Positions 13,639 through 15,824 of a stretch of 15,824 nucleotides of DNA are shown piece after piece. The notes beneath the pieces were generated by a model that saw only the letters and a program-made list of their open reading frames with translations, searched no databases and was not told the origin of the DNA. The stretch lies in NCBI GenBank assembly GCA_009924725.1, contig RFRA01000005.1:1-15824 (forward strand), read 5' to 3'. The first letter of the stretch is position 1. Each line of letters starts with the position of its first letter. Position numbers and translations under genes: made by a program. This DNA comes from Actinomycetota bacterium. Lineage in GTDB: Bacteria > Actinomycetota > Actinomycetes > Nanopelagicales > Nanopelagicaceae.

Positions 13639-15120
13639 TTAACTCAGCCGACCTTTAAGAATCTTAATTGCGCGGACAATTAATTTATCAGCGAAGTAAG
13701 TGCGATTAAAGCTAGTAATTGCCAACGGTAATTGGAATCTTGCACGAACTACGGTGCGCGGATAAGTGAACTCGAGAATTCCTTCGGGGCCATGAATCCG
13801 GCCGTAACCACTATCTTTCACACCACCAAATGGCACTGATGGAATTGCTGCGAATGAAATAGTTGAGTTAACGGCAACCATTCCACATTGAAGTTGTGAA
13901 GCAATCTTCTTACCTTGACGCTTTGACCAGACCGAAGCGCCTAAGCCATATTTACTCGCATTAGCTAACCGAATTGCGTGATCAATAGAGTGGAAACGAT
14001 TAATAATAATTACTGGGCCAAAAGTTTCTTCAGTCATCGCAATTGCATCTTCGGGTACATCTACTAAAACAACGGGCTGCACATATGGTGGCTGGACTGA
14101 TTTTTTGCCACCCAAAAGTGCTTTACCGCCTCGCTTTAGTGCATCGGCAATATGGGCTGCAATCACATCAAGTTGTTCGGGCATGGTTGCTGGGCCGTAA
14201 TTACCAGCCCCTGGCGCACCTGCGGTGATCTTTTCAGCTTCTGCCACAAAAAGTTCAATGAAGCGATCAGCAATCTTTTCATCAACATAAACACGCTCCG
14301 CGCCAATACAAGTTTGCCCAGCATTAGACATGGCAGACCATAAAGTATTTTCAACGGCTGCTTTAAGGTTGGCATCTTCAGCAACGATCACTGGGTCCTT
14401 GCCACCACATTCCAGAATTACTGGAATCATGTTTGCCGCACATGTTGCTGCAACCAACTTGGCAGTCTTAGTTGAACCTGTGAAAGCTAATTTATTGATT
14501 TCACTTTCACATAAATATTTACCGGTATCACCGAAACCGGTAATGACTTGAAAAATATCTTCATTTGGTGCGACTTGGGAGAATGAGTCTGCTAACCAAA
14601 CACCAACTGCTGGCGTAAATTCACTCGGTTTAAATACCACTGCGTTACCAGCTGCAAGTGCGTAAGTTATTGAACCAAGGGGAGTAAACATCGGATAGTT
14701 CCAAGGACCAATTACACCGACAACGCCAACTGGAGAGTGCTCAACCCGAGCTGACATATTTGCCATCAAAGCGCCAGGTGAACGATGTTCTGGACTCATC
14801 ACAAATTCAGCGTTACGTGCCGCCCAACCAATGTGGTTAATTGAAAGTGCTGCTTCAAGCTTGGCATCGCTAATTGGCTTACCAGTTTCATCAGAAATCA
14901 ATTCGGCAATTTCATCAACGTGGCTAATTAAGTAGCTACTCCAGTCGAGCAATACTTTCTTGCGACCCTTAAAACCCAAGTGCTGCCATTGATAAAGCGC
15001 CTCATGGGCGGTCTCAACAACTAGCGAGACTATGTCTTTGCTATCTACCGGGAAAGTAGCTAAAACTTCACCAGATACTGGATTGATTGAATCAAAGGTC
15101 TTTTTGCGTGATGTGGCCAT
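13639..15120 (-). CDS. Aldehyde dehydrogenase family protein, NAD(P)+-dependent
   Basis: A 493-residue enzyme from ATG 15120. The catalytic core is intact: Asn141 in GPWNYP, the cofactor-binding KPSE (about 164-167) and FTGS motifs, the general base Glu237 in LECGGKDP, and the nucleophile Cys271 in NAGQTCIGAERVYV. EETFGPV and PFGGVKDSGYGR near the C-terminus complete the family pattern. It oxidises an aldehyde to a carboxylate in the cytoplasm. After the ALDH fold comes a roughly 25-residue hydrophobic/basic tail (RTYFADKLIVRAIKILKGRLS), reminiscent of the tail of GabD2-type succinate-semialdehyde dehydrogenases, which might touch the membrane. The substrate is not determined. An in-frame TTG at 15156 would overlap the divergent gene, and ATG 15120 fits a leaderless start. 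It is convergent with the small zinc-type gene. Confidence 0.92.
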   Translation of the reverse strand: MATSRKKTFDSINPVSGEVLATFPVDSKDIVSLVVETAHEALYQWQHLGFKGRKKVLLDWSSYLISHVDEIAELISDETGKPISDAKLEAALSINHIGWAARNAEFVMSPEHRSPGALMANMSARVEHSPVGVVGVIGPWNYPMFTPLGSITYALAAGNAVVFKPSEFTPAVGVWLADSFSQVAPNEDIFQVITGFGDTGKYLCESEINKLAFTGSTKTAKLVAATCAANMIPVILECGGKDPVIVAEDANLKAAVENTLWSAMSNAGQTCIGAERVYVDEKIADRFIELFVAEAEKITAGAPGAGNYGPATMPEQLDVIAAHIADALKRGGKALLGGKKSVQPPYVQPVVLVDVPEDAIAMTEETFGPVIIINRFHSIDHAIRLANASKYGLGASVWSKRQGKKIASQLQCGMVAVNSTISFAAIPSVPFGGVKDSGYGRIHGPEGILEFTYPRTVVRARFQLPLAITSFNRTYFADKLIVRAIKILKGRLS

Positions 15121-15156
15121 AGCGGCAAAGATACACTTGCCTAATGGCCGAACCAA
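15120..15156 (-). promoter_or_regulatory. Predicted leaderless promoter of the aldehyde dehydrogenase gene
   Basis: Read on the minus strand, TTGGTT (plus coordinates 15151-15156) and TATCTT (15128-15133) are separated by exactly 17 bases. Seven bases after the -10 box comes the ATG at 15120, so transcription would start at the A of ATG. There is no Shine-Dalgarno before this ATG. The -35 box lies inside the first codons of the divergent hydrolase gene. Confidence 0.6.
15132..15143 (+). promoter_or_regulatory. Predicted leaderless -10 region of the alpha/beta hydrolase gene
   Basis: TACACT (15132-15137) fits TANNNT and ends six bases before ATG 15144, again placing the transcript start at about the start codon. 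No Shine-Dalgarno is present. The -35 region (near 15109-15114, TGATGT) is poor. The box overlaps the divergent -10 box by two bases. Confidence 0.45.
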
Positions 15157-15824
15157 TTCGCCCCAGCACGTTATTACCGGCTAATCGCTCACCTTTTACG
15201 CTGATTACAGCTGATGGTGAGACGTTGGTAGGTGAAGTTGCTAGCCCAATTGCTAATCCCACTGGTGCAATTCTTTGTCTGCACCCGCTACCAATTGCGG
15301 GCGGCATGATGGACAGTCATATTTATAAGAAGGCTGCCAATCGTTTACCTGATATGGCAGGAATAACGGTTGTGCGTTTTAATACCCGCGGAACCACAAG
15401 TGCCAATGGAACTAGCACTGGGACTTTCGATAATGGTGTGGCAGAGAAATTTGATGTTGAAGCTGCTCTTTCTTATTGCTTTGATACTTTGAAGTTAGAG
15501 AACCTCTGGGTCGTGGGATGGTCTTTCGGAACTGATTTAGCACTTCGTCATGCGAAGGATCCACGCCATAAAGGACTTATTTTATTGAGTCCACCGCTGC
15601 GCACTTCCGAAACTAGTGATCTGGAATATTGGAATATTGATGGTCGCCCAGTTTTTACAGTTGTTCCTGAGCTAGATGATTATTTACAACCATCAGAGGC
15701 AGCAAAACGTTTTGCAGTTATTAAAAATCACCAGATGATCGCAGTTGAGGGTGCAAAGCACTTATGGGTTGGCGAACCAGCTGTTTATCGCGTACTGACT
15801 GAAATTACTCAGATTATTGCCCCA
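15144..15824 (+). CDS. Alpha/beta hydrolase, 3' end outside window
   Basis: The reading frame is open from ATG 15144 to the last base of the window, 227 residues without a stop. An in-frame TAG at 15120-15122 prevents a longer N-terminus and no other start lies between. The fold marks are: an N-terminal strand region, the oxyanion loop LHPLPIAGGMMDS (46-58), RFNTRG (78-83), the nucleophile elbow GWSFG (125-129, Ser127), a candidate acid Asp178 or Asp179 in PELDDY, and His206 in AKHLW. The HPxPxxGGxMD and RFNxRG pattern resembles the COG2945-type hydrolases. Most of the protein is present, since such proteins are usually about 210-250 residues. It diverges from the aldehyde dehydrogenase by 23 bp, and the two may be linked in regulation. 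Substrate unknown, probably an ester or thioester. Confidence 0.88.
   Translation, partial: MAEPIRPSTLLPANRSPFTLITADGETLVGEVASPIANPTGAILCLHPLPIAGGMMDSHIYKKAANRLPDMAGITVVRFNTRGTTSANGTSTGTFDNGVAEKFDVEAALSYCFDTLKLENLWVVGWSFGTDLALRHAKDPRHKGLILLSPPLRTSETSDLEYWNIDGRPVFTVVPELDDYLQPSEAAKRFAVIKNHQMIAVEGAKHLWVGEPAVYRVLTEITQIIAP

Noticed and set aside
15121..15156. TTG start at 15156 giving a 12-residue longer aldehyde dehydrogenase
   Set aside because: It would overlap the hydrolase coding start and the -35 box, and has no ribosome site; ATG 15120 begins a sequence that aligns sensibly with the family and fits the promoter.
15092..15307. 71-codon minus-strand open frame across the ALDH/hydrolase start region
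   Set aside because: It covers the N-terminal codons of the hydrolase and the divergent promoter gap; composition and position mark it as a shadow.

Overview
The window looks like a chromosomal stretch of a small-genome, moderate-GC actinobacterium, most like the freshwater acI / Nanopelagicales type. This rests on several things seen together. The gene order glyA, wecA, atpI, ATP synthase is actinobacterial. MurA carries Asp in place of the usual active-site Cys. The delta subunit is long. Genes are packed with gaps of a few bases or short overlaps, and GC is well below that of Streptomyces or Mycobacterium. The taxonomic placement is an inference from recall; no search was run. I saw no mobile element, tRNA, rRNA or CRISPR array, and no gene-free stretch longer than about 130 bp.

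Left part (1-9171, all + strand): the 3' end of glyA, then wecA, then a full F1Fo ATP synthase operon in the order atpI, atpZ-like, atpB (a), atpE (c), atpF (b), atpH (delta), atpA, atpG, atpD, atpC. It is closed by a near-perfect 18-bp bidirectional terminator. The epsilon subunit is only 83 residues and lacks the C-terminal helical domain.

Middle part (9190-13276): murA (-) and a PduO-type cobalamin adenosyltransferase (+) diverge from a short shared region. The adenosyltransferase converges on a three-gene minus-strand operon, with both stop codons sharing one CTAG palindrome. That operon encodes an ABC ATPase, an ABC-2 permease and an exported four-cysteine protein of unknown function, each overlapping the next by 4-8 bp.

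Right part (13323-15824): a small conserved-looking protein with a CxxC...HxxC metal-ligand pattern (+), an aldehyde dehydrogenase (-), and, divergent from it by only 23 bp, an alpha/beta hydrolase (+) that runs off the window. The 23-bp gap appears to hold two overlapping -10 boxes, each placed so that transcription would start at or very near the start codon (leaderless mRNAs).

Nothing here is clearly a new multi-gene system. The points most worth a second look are the divergent leaderless promoter pair, the exporter-linked four-cysteine exported protein, the shortened epsilon subunit and the CxxC...HxxC small protein.
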